Shown in pieces: positions 51,929 through 64,000 of a stretch of DNA of 64,000 nucleotides (the first letter of the stretch is position 1; every line of letters starts with the position of its first letter). The DNA lies in the NCBI RefSeq assembly GCF_949628265.1, contig NC_088789.1:6254886-6318885 (forward strand), read 5' to 3'. The stretch comes from Cloeon dipterum (taxonomy: Eukaryota > Arthropoda > Insecta > Ephemeroptera > Baetidae). The notes below the pieces were generated by a model. The model saw only the letters and a program-made list of their open reading frames with translations, did not search any database and had not been told where the DNA came from. Both the position numbers and the translations under genes were made by a program.

Positions 51929-54900
51929 ATGGAGAACAACAATGACGACGTGCGGAGCAGGGCATTTTCACTCTGCAAGGAGTACTTGCATGGTTCCTGG
52001 AACACCATCAAACAGGCCGACCTGCAAATCCAGCAGATCAGGCGAGTTTTTAAAATTTAATTAAGTTGGTCCCGATTTGGCAGGCTCACCGAAGCTGTGC
52101 CTCAAAGCCGGATAAAGCTTGTGATTCGTGCATTTTTAGAGCTATAGCAGGGGTTTTAGAGGAAGTAAATTTATAAAAGGCATGTACGATTCCACGATTG
52201 TGATTAATTTTAAATAGGCTGTTATTAAAATATTCTCTAATTATTAAAAGCTGTTATTGAAAATTTTTTTCTCTAACGACAAGTTCCTTAAAATGTTAAA
52301 GCACTTTCTTGATAACCCTCAAACATGAATTTCTTCAAATTAAAATTTAAAACGGGTCTCCTCTATTTTTAAATATGTAGATTTCTGAAGAGTTATAAAA
52401 CCTTCACATATTACTACTAAGTATTGAAACATGTTATTAATTTAAATGTATTATTAATCTATTTAAGATTGCTGAAATAAACCCATAACAAAAACAAACG
52501 TTTTCAAAATTTAATTGCTGCCACATAGCGAGATATTCACCGTTACTTAAAGTCATTGGATTGTGCTAGATTGTAAATTTCTGCTCCAGATGACGACGAG
52601 GAAAAAAATTCGGAAGTTGCGTCATTGTGAAGTGTGATTGCTGCGGGAATTCTACGAGCTGTCAATTTTTATTGACTCTGCTGTGATTCATTCGCTGGGC
52701 ACACGCGGCATTCGCGCAAATATGTATAGTCTTACTATGCAAACACGACGGCTTCGTTTTCTTATTTTTCTTGTGCTCGAGGCGCCAGCTAAAAATTGCC
52801 TTCGCTGCAGGAGCTACTACTTGTTTTCCAGTCAATGCCTCAGAAGGCGTGTTGTCCGTCCAAAGTTGGCATGTTAAACGCAATCATCCACCTGTGCCGC
52901 AGCAAAAAGCGTTTACAGCGGCGTTTAGCGAAATGCTAACCACTCAAAATTACTTGCAACGACAGAGATATCTGGCTGCAAGCCCTTCTCGTTAAATTTA
53001 ATTTCCGCGCACTATCATTTACGGCTCTTGGTTGTGCAATGCATTATTAAATATTTTGGCTTGCTTGTCTTCTTATATCTTCGCAATGACGATGATGATA
53101 AGAGTTTCTCGTTGAATTAAATATCTGGTAAGAGCAAGGCCATCGTGTCCAATTACACGCCGTTTTTTATGATGTTTGCTCGCGGTGCAATTCGTGCGGC
53201 GCGCTGCAATAAAACTGTTCTGTGTACGCGGCTACGCGCCCGTCGCATGCCTCAAATTGCAGGAACTATATCGATTGTAAGAAATAATTGCCGTTGTTCT
53301 GATGAAATAAAAAAATTTGGAGCACGTGTGCGAGATTGTTGAACTAGCATGGGGACGGAATTTGAAGAAATTTATAATATGCCCTTGGTTTTTAACCATA
53401 AATCAAAGATTTGGCACGATCGTTAGATAATATTCAATTTATTGATTTAAAACGTGAAGGGTAATAAAGCCATATTTTTTTCAGATAAAACTCATTTAAG
53501 CTGTTAATTGAAAATAAGTGATTAAAAATTATTGAAAATTACGCTTTGTTATTTTGCAAAAAGAACACACTTGTTGGTCGGTCCCATAAATATAAAATTA
53601 ATATAGTCATTTGTTTTAGTTGGTTGTATAAGTCAGTTTTGATATAAGAAAGATCTTTACCAACTACTCATTTGTTTGTAAAAGGGCACAGACTGATAAG
53701 GCTGTTGACTGACCAACGCAAAATATTTGAATTGGGGTTGCTCTTTTCACGTTTGCGGCGATAAATAATAATTGTTTTCATCATGACTTTCATTACTCTA
53801 CTCTTCCAAGATTTATAACATAAAAAGTAATTATTTAATGTTTATTTTCAGTGGCGGCCTTTCGAATTTGCTGTATCTGTGTTCGCTTCCGGCCGGGGTG
53901 AGCCCCCACGGCAACGAACCCCCATGCGTGCTGCTCCGGCTTTATGGGCAAGTACGCGGTGAGACCGAAGAGGCCCTCGATGGACTGCTCACAGAGGCCG
54001 TCATCTTCACCCTGCTCTCCGAAAGCCAAAAAGGACCTAAATTGCTTGGCGTGTTCCCCGGAGGCAGGCTTGAAGAGTACATTCCGGTGACTATTTCAAA
54101 ATATTTTTTTTTTATAACTGATTAGATGTTTTGAAACCAAAAATATCTCTTCAGCGGTGAAAACTTTTCATTAAAAAGAAAATGATATTTTTAAAAAGCT
54201 TTTTAATTAATAATTTTTGTAATCAACTTTTTTTAACTTTGGAATGTTTATTTGTTCTGTAAATTTTGTAATAAGATGTCATTCAAGTGGAGAAGAGGAT
54301 ATCTGAACACGAGGAGAGCCAAAATGAAGTTATTATGATATTATTCGGCAGGCGAGGCCCCTGTTGACCAAGGAGCTGCATGAGACAAGACTGAGCGCGA
54401 TGATCGCTTCGAAACTAGCGCAGATCCACGCAATGAACGTGCCCATCAACAAGCACCCGCGGTGGCTGTGGGACACGATGAACAGATGGTTGGTCAACAT
54501 CCTTGAAATGAAGCCTGGCGTCGGCAACCTGGCCAAGCCAGCAGTGGCAGCCATGCTCTCTAAGTTCCTCAATTACGACCTTGAAAAGGAAATGCACTGG
54601 CTAAAGTGAGTGAAAAAAACCAGAGTTGGAAATAATTGATTTGTTGATTTTAAAATAATATCGATTCAGGCTTGAAGATGTAAAAGTTTGCCAGAATGGC
54701 TGTTGCGTGTTTTTAAAAAGCGGTTCATCACAATCGCATCCCGAAAATAGGAAATTTTGTTTAATTTTCCGCTCTTGTTTTCACAACATCTTAATGCTTT
54801 TCAGCCTTATTTAAAAGCAAAAAAGCTATAGAGGAACGTTTCTAGACTTTGTATTTGTTTATTCTCCATCTCGGATTGAAAATATTTACAAAAACCAAAC

Positions 54901-55769
54901 AAATTTCCGTAACTTTGAAGATTTAAAGTAAAGTTTTTATTATATTTTAAATATTTTGCTGATTTCAGACGTGAGCTTCAAAAAATTGACTCCCCGGTGG
55001 TGTTTTGTCATAACGATCTGCAAGAGGGCAACATTCTGCTGCGTGAGAAGGACCAGGACGTAGTGGTGATAGACTTTGAGTACAGTGCCTACAACTACCG
55101 CGGCTTTGACCTGGCCAACCATATGTGTGAGTGGGTCTTTGACTACACCTACCCCACGCCGCCCTACTTTACGGCTCACGAGAAAAACTATCCCTCGCAG
55201 GAACAACAGGCAAGCTCCACCTCCTCTGGTTTGAACTGTTAATTAAAATTTATTATTCAGGAGTTCTTTGTGCGGGAATATCTGCGATCTCTGCCAAACT
55301 CAAACGGCTGCTACAGCAATGAGGAGGTGCATCGGTTGCTCAGGGAAGCCAGAATATTCACTCTGGCATCTCACTTTTTCTGGGCACTCTGGAGTGTCGT
55401 CAACGGCGCCGTCTCGACCATTCCCTTTGATTACTGGGTGAGAATTTGATCCTTTCACTCAGCTGCTTCGGATTTGTAAATATTTTAAGAATGCGATCTT
55501 ATTTTTCTTTAACTAATTCTATAATACAGCAGTTTAAAATTACTAATTGAAAAATGATTTACTGGAATTTCATAAAAAAAATAATTGTGTTTATTTATCT
55601 AAACAGTCTTCATCTACCGGAAAATTTAACCGTTTATATAGCTCTTAATTTAGCCAAAGAAAATTATAAAATGTTTAATTATTGTTCAAAGGTGTACGGG
55701 CAGGCGAGGTTCGAATCATATTTCAAACATAAAAACCGCCTAATTGACAGCAAGGAGCTGAACCCTTGA
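51929..55769 (+). CDS. Choline/ethanolamine kinase
   Basis: Exons 51929-52041, 53852-54086, 54352-54605, 54969-55209, 55261-55437 and 55692-55769 give 365 residues, the usual size for an animal choline kinase. It phosphorylates choline or ethanolamine with ATP, the first step of the CDP-choline/CDP-ethanolamine pathway in the cytosol. The N-terminal family pattern RAFSLCKEYLHGSW is followed by the ATP-binding loop SGGLSNLLYLCS (38-49), LLRLYG, GRLEEYIP, HNDLQEGN at 215-222 (D217 is the catalytic base), DFEYSAYNYRGFDLANH from 236 (D236 binds Mg) and the C-terminal QARFESYF. The start is the first ATG in frame, ahead of the conserved block. Two of its five introns begin with GC rather than GT. 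Sequence does not settle choline versus ethanolamine preference, so no symbol is given. Confidence 0.93.
52042..53851 (+). other. Choline kinase intron 1, GC-AG type
   Basis: The exon ends ATCAG and the intron starts GCGAGT. Only this donor leaves phase 2 and makes the AG|T serine of QQISGGLSN. The nearest GT (52046) gives phase 0 and destroys the ATP loop. The intron is 1.8 kb, with short open frames at 52638-53342 but no supported gene. Confidence 0.8.
54087..54351 (+). other. Choline kinase intron 2
   Basis: A GT-AG intron of 265 bases, phase 0, between EYIP and ARPLLTKEL. The donor GTGACT is modest and the acceptor is TTCGGCAG. Confidence 0.8.
54606..54968 (+). other. Choline kinase intron 3
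   Basis: GT-AG, 363 bases, phase 2; the split codon AA|A gives the lysine of WLKRELQKI. A/T-rich, no other feature. Confidence 0.85.
55210..55260 (+). other. Choline kinase intron 4, 51-nt GC-AG type
   Basis: CAACAG is followed by GCAAGC, the common form of a GC donor, and the intron ends TATTATTCAG. Removing exactly these 51 bases joins YPSQEQQ to EFFVREYL in phase 0, which matches the family. Reading through instead adds a few residues and a stop. Confidence 0.85.
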
Positions 55770-56073
55770 AAGAAGAAATGCATCTGCACAAACGAAGTAT
55801 TAAGGCAAGCAGGCAGGCCAATGAGTCTATAGAACAAGCAAAGACTGAGTGATTTGATGAGTCTTTCTTGAGTATTGTATGTTAGACCCCTTTCATTGTA
55901 ATGAACTATTTAATTTATGTAGCGGCTGTTTTTAACTTAAAAATTTTGTCTGTATTTTATTATTGAGATGAACTTTGTTTGTATTTTCTTCCACGCAATG
56001 AGGCTGATTACTAGTTAGCCAAAGTTTACTTTGTGTTATGAGCTTATGTACTTACTGGTTGGTTCAAGAAAGC

Positions 56074-56079
56074 AATAAA
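56074..56079 (+). terminator. Poly(A) signal of choline kinase
   Basis: AATAAA occurs 305 bases after the TGA stop, followed by T-rich DNA. Confidence 0.6.
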
Positions 56080-59000
56080 AATGTTTCGCCGGTTAATCTT
56101 TGTCGCATCATTCGCGCAACCTATCAAAGTAAGCAGGTGTCGTTGCCAGTAACGATTTCTCAAGTGCTATAAATATACCTGGCCTTAAACTGAAATAACC
56201 TTGCTCGCCGGTCGAAGCCAGAGAAATGAGAGATAGAGAGAGCACTTTGCTCACAGGGGGTTCATTGCTGCAGAGTGCAATTATTTCCATAACGCGGAAG
56301 TGTGAATCGCATCCTCCCTCCGCAACCAGCAGCAATCAACACTTTTTGTGTGTGAGCAATTTATTAGCGCTGCGCAGAAGGCCGCTTTGGTGGTATTAAT
56401 GAAAAATAAAATGGGAGGTATATGATGACTGCGATTTTTTCGGTTTGACGCAAGTCATCTGAGTTTCTCCTGGATCTCAAATCGCGTCATTTCATGCAGC
56501 AGGACCTTGCGTTACATTCGCGAATATCCGCCGCATAGTTTTGATAGACTACTTGGCGAGAGGCAATGACTCTGCGGAAATGCGCCATTTGCGTCAATTT
56601 CAAATGCCTCTGACGTGAGCATCTCTAGGACCTATTATTGTTTCTCATCCGGAGGAAAAATTAAAAATTTTACTAACAAAATAACATTTATATAAAAATA
56701 AAATCAACCGCTTTAAAAACTACGCCCTCTATAAGAAAGAATTGAATGAAATTCATATTCTAGAAGTGCAAGCTTTCGATTTTAAACGTGCGATTTATGG
56801 AGAGGAAGCAAAGAAAACAGGTTTCGCTGCCAACCTGTAAAGCTGCACGTCTATCGGCTAGGAAATGCGCTCGGGGAAGTGCATTGCAGCTAACGCACGA
56901 CTACACGTGACTAAGGACGTCCACTCTCAATAATTTGCACTTATACACACTCCTATTACTTTTCAAGAATGAAACATTTTACGGTAGCAAATTAAATTCC
57001 CAATGCGCTCGATCATCACCAGAGACGGGTATGATTATATCCGCAGAGTTTTTTTATTCAGGAAAATGCCGTACTTTTGTGAAGCGGTTGGCAAAATTTA
57101 AATCGGAGTAATGCCTTTAGATATTTTCTTCTCAAAACTCGAAGTTTTGTGTAAACTTTGATACATTTAAAAAAATAATAAAACCTATTTGAGTATGAGT
57201 AATTGAGCGGTGCGATAACTGCATCTCAAGTTGCCCCGCGCATTAGGTTTTCCCGCGCGTGAATCACCTCCTCCACTGTAAATCGATATGGTCGTGGAAA
57301 ATCTCATGACACTTTCCAGGGTTTTTCAAAAATATCGCAGAATGCACTGATGGAAATTTCCACAATATTAAAAATCAAAATAAATATTCAAGCATACAAT
57401 ATTTGGAATTCTATTTTTGCTTAAATGTTCTAAGATCAATTTTGTTACGTAATCAATTGCGCAGAGCTAAATTTATATTATTGGTGCTATTTATAGTATA
57501 TTGGCAATGGTAGCCAAGGCTAATTGATTTTTAGCGTTGACCAAATAGCCATGCCGTAAGGTCAAACCCTCCTTTTCTGGGCATTCATTGACGAAAAACA
57601 AACTAATAAATCGGTTAGAATAAGAATCGGTAAAAAATTGTTGATCTTTTTTTTATATTCCGCTTTTTTAACCATAATTTTCTAAAGTTAAACTTTCGAT
57701 ATTTTATTCGCTGATATTATTTGAACCAGAAGGATTAAAATAAAGCAATCTGCATTGCCACGGCGGAACAGGAATTCGAGGATTTCGCAGATGACAAATC
57801 ATTTTAATCCTCTACGCGGTGTCTAGGAGCGCGACCTTCCGCGCCCAAGAGTGCACAAGGGAGTGGTGGGGTGACCCGATCCTACGGAGCGAACGCAGGA
57901 AAAAGCGGCGAGCCAGCCGCATCTTTCAGTGTCCACTCGTCGTCCGTCGAACGCATTAATTGCACCGCCGCAAGAGCGAACGTAATTGTGTATCATCCGA
58001 CGCAGCGCCCAGGTAACTTTTTTCAAACGTGCCGATTTGTCACCTGCCGTGAATACGCTCGAAATGCAAACAACTGGCTTGCTTAGAACATTAGCACCGT
58101 CAGCGTGCTAATTGCTTTCCTAGACACGCACAAATCGCGATGTGTTCAGCAGCTTTAAAAGAGAATATTGTTGGGCAATAGTGTTGACTCCCGCTGCTTT
58201 TCAGCTGATTTGCAAATTTATTCTGTTTCTCAACGATTGCGCATTTATTTTTCGGTATAAATTATTGCTGAGAAGAAAAAAATAACAAAAAACATTATAT
58301 AGACATCTGGTGATTCAATTAAATTGGCGTCTTGAGTTTTTCTTTTTGTATTTTTATTATTGAGGCCTGAGGGGTCAAAGCCATTGCTGAACACGCAGTA
58401 AGAGAAGATGCGATGATTCTCCTCTTTTTGCCGCCCATCCAAACATACATGGAGCAAATAAGCCATATTAAAATTTGTTAATTTGTTAAGAGACGAAATG
58501 TTACTTTTTAAGTCTATATATATAACCTGGAATTTATTATTTTTCTCCATTTTTAGTTGTTGTGAAGACTTGCGATTAAATACAAGCTGCTAAAATTCAG
58601 ACGGTATTGCACAGAAAATTTTCGTTCAAATTATAGAGAAAAAATTTCACAATTCAAATATATCATAGATTATTAAAATGATTAACTTTTGCCCCAATTT
58701 TTGGCTGATTCAAAAGTCGCCAATTTTACTCCTACTCTATATTAATATTCTCATGCCGTATAGATGCTAACAAATCAATCGCCTTAATTGTAATAAACAA
58801 GCGGTGTTAAATTGTACGCACAATTCAGGATCATTGTCAGTTGATGAACCTAGCGAAGGCCGCACGGAAAGGTTCACATGCTGTGGCCGTCTCGCGCGCG
58901 CCGCGGGTACACCGACCGACTCGATGTCGCGCTAATACAATTTTCTGCTGAGTGCATGCATTTACAGGAAACGGTATTTCAAATAATAATAGCAAATGCG

Positions 59001-59095
59001 GTGAGGTTGTTGCAATAGCTGTTGACAAGTCAAAACATTCTTTCTGTTCGGCAACGAATTAATTAATTTATTCTGACAGCAGACGCAGACTGGCC
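56080..59095. other. Intergenic and 5' region of the fatty acyl-CoA reductase gene
   Basis: About 3 kb. No coding gene is supported on either strand. A GC-rich block at 57820-58030 holds a possible initiator and donor (separate entry). TTATTCTGACAG at 59068-59079 looks like the acceptor of a 5' UTR intron just before the start codon at 59096. Confidence 0.5.
57926..58012 (+). promoter_or_regulatory. Possible promoter and 5' UTR exon of the fatty acyl-CoA reductase gene
   Basis: TCAGTG at 57926-57931 fits the arthropod initiator. GC-rich DNA follows to CGCCCAG and the donor GTAACT at 58013. Spliced to the acceptor at 59078-59079 it would give a leader of about 100 bases with no ATG visible between 57928 and 58012. 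This is inference from signals only. Confidence 0.35.
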
Positions 59096-62000
59096 ATGAC
59101 GAGCGCAGCCGAGCAGGGCTACTTGAAGCCGGAGGAGGCGGCCGAAAAGTCGCCGATGCAGCAGTTCTACGCCGATAAGAGCATCTTCCTCACCGGCGGC
59201 ACCGGATTTATGGGCAAAGTGATATCAGAAAAGCTGCTGCGCACATGCCCTGACATCAGGACCATTTATCTGCTCATCAGGCCCAAGAAAGGCAAAGAAA
59301 TCTCCGCCAGATTCGAGGAAATCTTCAGTGACCCTGTGAGTGAAAAAAGCATTCGCAAATTCAGGTGCATTTCCTGGAAGTTTTTCGAATTGCAGTCGGT
59401 TTTGCAATGGAAGCGAGCGAGGTGACTCTGCCGCGGAGCCGGTTTTCGCCGCGCGAGTTTCCTACGCGAGAATCCGGTCACGCGGCATCGCAAACACTAT
59501 TAGAATGCATGACCTAACACGCGATGCAAACAAGTTCATCTCGATCCGCGCATTTCCTTCATCCTGCTGACCACCAAGGTCACAATTGCACCGATTGCAT
59601 TTCCGAGACCGAAAAACACGACCCCACTCTGAATTCATTGCTCGCTCGGTGGCAATGCGAATTCATTGTTGACAAATGAGAGTTGTAAAATCACTCTAGT
59701 TGTTTTCCCACTCCATAAAAAACTCGTCAAGTTGGATTCCCTACGACAAATAGATATTATCTTGTCCAGTCGATAATATGTGCGTTTACTATACATATAA
59801 TCAACTATCCTGTTAAGCAAACGCTTAAAGGATTTTTACGGACATTTTTATTATTCTTTTCAAGCACGTCATAAACAGCTCCATTTCAATGGTAATTAAA
59901 AGGATGATGCGGAGAAATAAATGCCGCTTAAATTCTCTACAAAAATTCCAAATACGCAATAAGTTATTGTTTGTTTTTAATTGGTATTTTTTTAAATATT
60001 TTCAAATTTTATTTTATTTAATTTGATATCTTCTCAAATCTTGCAGTCTTATTTTTCATATCCCCAATCTGAAACTTAACCCCATTTTCCTTAACATTGA
60101 AAATTACATATATCAACTGTTAAACAACAAATATAGAATAAAAAATATCTGTGTGGATAATAACCGAGAAAATTGATTTGATTTCCAGGTGTTTGCACAG
60201 TTGCAAGAAAAGAACCCTAAATTCGCAAGCTGCGTGGTGCCGGTGGCCGGCGATGTGGCGCAGAAAGGGCTAGGCTTGAGCGAGGAGGACCGCCAGACCC
60301 TGATCGAGAATGTGAACATCGTGTTCCACGCGGCGGCCACCGTGCGCTTCGACGAGAAGCTGCGCCTAGCCAACGCCATCAACGTCCAGGGAACCAAGGA
60401 CATGCTTGCCCTCTGTGCCCAAATGAAGAATCTCAACGTAAGCGATTTTAAAAAGGACTTAGTCATCCAACTTAATTTAAATTCTTGAAATGGCAGGCTG
60501 TGATCCACGTGTCCACCGCCTACTCAAACTGCAACCTCAGGGAAATAAAGGAAAAGTTCTACGAGCCGCCGATTTCGCACGAGAAACTGACGCAGTGTGT
60601 AGAGGCCTTGGACGATAACCTTCTTGATGGATCAACTCCTGTGTAAGTATATTAAAAACAAAACATAAAATGATGGAAAATCCTTGACACGTCGAGTTCG
60701 GCCATCTGATTTTGTCTGAATGGAATTTGACCCAATTAGGAATCGTCCAAAAGTAGGAAATTTGTACTAAAGAGCCCACAAAACCAAAGATCAAACAAAG
60801 TCAGAATCTTTTGGTGGTGCTATCATTCATTTGCCCCTTTTTTCTCCGTTGATAAAAAATCCTGTGTTTTTGATTGATTTAACTGGCAACAATATGTTTA
60901 ATATCAACATTTTCCCTAGGCTACTGCAAGATTTTCCCAACACATACGCATTCACGAAAAATGTCGCTGAAGATGTCGTGAAGGATCTTGGAAGGGACTT
61001 GCCTATTGCCGTTTACAGACCAGCCATCAGTGAGTAACGCAGTCTTAATTATATTTAGTTATTCAAAAGTTTCAAACTTACTTCATTGGCTCACCATGAA
61101 AATATCGGACTATTTTTTAACTTTTCTGCTAGATGTGGAACTTCTTTATTCTTGAAAAAAAAACACGTACCGTCAAAACAAACGCAAATGAAAAAAAAAT
61201 TGCTGCACTTTTCTATGAAATCGTTCTGAATGGCCAGCAGCCTTTCTTGTGATATAAAAGAACAGAATTTGGCTCAGTGAATTGTTGCAAAATTGTTTGG
61301 AGTTTTGTCTATTGGAGGAGGGAAAGTGGTGGAGTTTCTCAACATTTCGTCACTCATTCCTCTTTTTGTTTGTGCTCAGAAATGAGTGCATTTGAATGTT
61401 TTCAAAATTGTCTACAGCTAATGAATTTGCTTTGAAAGTAAAGAACTCTGTGAAACCGAAACAATTTTCGGTTCCTTAATTTAATGAGCCACTTTTTTCA
61501 CACCACTCTACAATTTTTGCATACAGCATTAGCAACCATAAAATGAATCAGTAAACCATTAATAGTAAAGCAAATTAGAGTGCAACAAAAGTCTTCATTA
61601 TTTTTACTGTGCATAAAATAACTGTTGCCAATTTTGAAGTTTTTTGTTAGAATATTCAAAGATAAAATAATTGTAACATACTAAAATTTATTATCAACTT
61701 GACTTTTCAGTCATTGCGACGTGGAAAGAGCCCGTGTCTGGATGGATAGACAACGTGTATGGCCCAACGGGTGTGGTGGTTGGCGCGGGGTTGGGCATTC
61801 TGCGCACCCTGCAGGCCGACAAGGAAATGGTGGCCGACCTGGTGCCCGTCGATATGGCCGTGAGCGCCCTGATCGCCACGGCCTATGATACCGCCGTCTC
61901 CGCGTAAGTCGAGCACTTCATTCAGGCAACCGGCCGCACTCGGCTGCTGTGCCTGCTGCCTACCTGTCCGAACACAAAGTAATAGATATTGCAAATATTT

Positions 62001-62717
62001 TCAGGAGGAAAGCCGGCGACGAGATCCCGATCTACAACTATGTATCGTCGCCAGAGAAGCCGATCACGTGGGGCGAGTTCATGGAGTTGAACTACAAGAA
62101 CGGCGTCAACATCCCCTCGATGAAGGCCATCTGGTATTACACGCTCACCATCAACAAGTTCAGGAGCCTGCACCTGCTTTGCTCGCTTTTCCTGCACTTC
62201 CTGCCGGCACTGCTGGTCGACGGAGTGCTCATGGTCATCGGCAGACAGCCACAGTGAGTCCTCGGAAATGTTATATATTAAATTGATTGATGAATAATTT
62301 GTCAACGCAGGATGATGAAAGTGTACAAGAAGATCCACCGCTTCGGCGACGTCATCGCCTACTTCAGCACGCAGCAGTGGAACTTCAGCAACCAAAACAT
62401 GCAATCGCTGTGGTCACGGATGCACCCCAAGGACCAGTATCTCTTCAACTTCAGCATGAAGAACATGGACTGGGAGGACTACTTCAGGACTCACATCCTC
62501 GGCCTCAGAAAGTACCTGGCCAAGGACGACCCCAGCACCCTGCCCGCCGCGAGGAAGCGCTGGTTCAAGTAATTTACAACCCCTAAAATGAATTTTGGCA
62601 CTGATTAACAATTTCCTCCCTTTCAGGTTCCTGGTCGTGCACAGGTGCATCCAGGGCGTGGCAATGTACGTCGCCATCAGGATCCTTTGGTCTCTCCTCA
62701 GTTACATTTTTTTGTAA
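59096..62717 (+). CDS. Fatty acyl-CoA reductase (alcohol-forming)
   Basis: Exons 59096-59335, 60189-60437, 60497-60642, 60920-61029, 61711-61903, 62005-62253, 62311-62568 and 62627-62717 give 511 residues, typical for the family. It reduces fatty acyl-CoA to fatty alcohol with NADPH, feeding wax, cuticular lipid, pheromone or ether lipid synthesis at the ER or peroxisome. The Rossmann motif TGGTGFMG lies at 33-40. VSTAYSN (168-174) and Y221-x-x-x-K225 (YAFTK) form the active site, and YRPAI follows at 244-248. The C-terminal half is the FAR_C (sterile) domain, with a hydrophobic stretch at 367-392 and a membrane-type tail at 490-511. All splice sites are GT-AG and four introns are under 105 bases. 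Insects carry many paralogues, so I give no symbol and do not infer chain length. Confidence 0.95.
59336..60188 (+). other. Fatty acyl-CoA reductase intron 1
   Basis: GT-AG, phase 0, 853 bases, donor GTGAGT. Short open frames in it mirror the coding strand of exon 1 and are not genes. Confidence 0.85.
61030..61710 (+). other. Fatty acyl-CoA reductase intron 4
   Basis: GT-AG, phase 1, 681 bases. The split codon A|TC gives isoleucine after YRPAI. A/T-rich and otherwise empty. Confidence 0.85.
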
Positions 62718-62815
62718 ATCTCCTCCAAAGTCGCTTGTACATAATGTATACCTCATACAACTTGTGTGTTACTTGAATATAAGACTTTTTTACATGTGAA
62801 AATATAACAAGCTTT

Positions 62816-62821
62816 ATTAAA
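62816..62821 (+). terminator. Poly(A) signal of fatty acyl-CoA reductase
   Basis: ATTAAA, the common variant signal, 99 bases after the TAA stop and followed by GTGTGTTCC. No AATAAA lies nearer. Confidence 0.5.
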
Positions 62822-63883
62822 CAGTGTGTTCCTTTTACTTGAACCGAGGTCGTCGTGATATTTTGTATTTTCTCCTCATTAACCTCTCCGTTTGTGACAT
62901 TTGACGAGTCACGTCGGTACTTGAAGCCGAGGATACACAAAGCCAGAATGACACCATACTTGCCATTCGCGAAAGCAAATGTATTGCGCGCCCTCGAACG
63001 GTTTTAAAGATCCGCTAATTTAGCCGACAAATAATACCTTAGCGACAAATATTTCAAGGCGACAGTTCTTAACCTAAATTTCAAATTCAGAATTGAATCG
63101 CACCATGTTTCAAAATAAAAGGCTTAGATATTTATCTTTGAAATTTAAGTTAAAGCAAGCCGACTCTCTGATTCTTTGTAATGTTTTTCCTTGGTCACTG
63201 TGAGACAATTGCGCGCGAGTGACTGGCACGACGCAGCTCAGGGTTTTCACGTTCTTCCAGGCACAAAGATTTTCTGCTCGCACGTCATCACGCAATAGAA
63301 ACTTCTGTCCGAAAAAAAATAGTCTGGACCAAGTTCAAGGCCCCCAGGTGCCCTGGCCCTGCGTCACTCGCTGCATTTTTTACAACGTCTTCCAATTAGA
63401 TCCAGGAATTGCATCTTTCATCTCTTGACTCGGCTAAAAAATAAATGCTACATTAGGCGAGTGACTGTTCGATTTGACCATCATTTACACTAGCTTTTTC
63501 AATCTGCCCTGTTGTAAAATTCAAATTATCATTAATTTGGAAATGATTGCAGCGTAGAGTCTAATGCAAACGTCATTTTGTTGTTTATATTCTACAAGGG
63601 TAGGATTTCTTATTAATAATTATGAAGCGGGATTTTTGCTTCAAATGACTGTCTTAAAAGTTAAAACTTACTACCTTTTGAGATAAATAAAAAAATTCGT
63701 AGCTACGGTAGTGAATTAAAAATATTAAAATAGAAGGTGATTATTCTGTAACACCCTGCATTTCTTTGCATCCTTCCTTTGAAATCGCTCTACAAGGAAG
63801 TTAAAATCGAAGAATAGTTGTGGTTTGTATTTGTTGTTGGATTTGTTTGCCAAATAGAAAGCGGTAATTTTCATTGCTTGCAG
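62822..63883. other. Intergenic, right side
   Basis: No gene is supported. Short frames on both strands (for example 63110-63428) lack motifs and splice partners. Confidence 0.5.
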
Positions 63884-63915
63884 AGCGCGAGTCAGTTGCG
63901 CGGGAAAGCGTTCAG
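63884..63915 (+). other. Possible small exon of a gene beyond the window
   Basis: GCTTGCAG precedes 63884 and GTAAGT follows 63915, so a 32-base internal exon is possible. TCAGTT at 63892-63897 also fits an initiator, which would make it a very short first exon. The rest of the gene would lie to the right. Confidence 0.25.
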
Positions 63916-64000
63916 GTAAGTAGGGCCAGCACCACCTGTGTTATTGTTTAGTCTCTGCGACAAAGACGTGCCGCCGCTACAATATCCATTTTCCTGCACA

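Overview
The window is nuclear DNA from an arthropod, most likely an insect. It is AT-rich, with GT-AG introns of 51-65 nt next to introns of many kilobases, AATAAA/ATTAAA poly(A) signals and animal protein families. I cannot place it below that level. I found no rRNA, tRNA, CRISPR array, prokaryotic operon or intact transposon.

Layout, all genes on the + strand: (1) 1-1037, repeat-like DNA and the promoter region of the first gene. (2) 1038-50553, a sosondowah (SOWAH) gene: an N-terminal SOWAH winged-helix domain, a proline-rich linker, a pair of ankyrin repeats and two alternative 3' ends. It has many very small exons (24, 25, 26 and 27 nt, plus candidates of 12, 9 and 6 nt), and about 35.4 kb of it is one interval between coding exons (7133-42531). 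(3) Inside that interval, at 22215-23077, lies a compact two-exon gene of the same strand. It encodes a secreted 248-residue protein with dibasic and amidation-like sites that I cannot assign to a family; it is the best candidate for something undescribed. (4) 51929-56079, choline/ethanolamine kinase in six exons, two of whose introns need GC-AG splicing. (5) 59096-62821, fatty acyl-CoA reductase in eight coding exons, with a possible 5' UTR exon near 57.9 kb. (6) 62822-64000, non-coding, with a possible small exon of a further gene at the right edge.

The host genes do not form an obvious functional unit. Two act in lipid metabolism (the first step of phosphatidylcholine/ethanolamine synthesis, and fatty alcohol synthesis for wax, cuticular lipid or ether lipid). 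SOWAH is an ankyrin adaptor of poorly known function. All coding models were built by hand from splice sites, reading-frame phase and remembered family motifs. No alignment or transcript data were available. Exon phases close perfectly in all four models, which is the main support for them.
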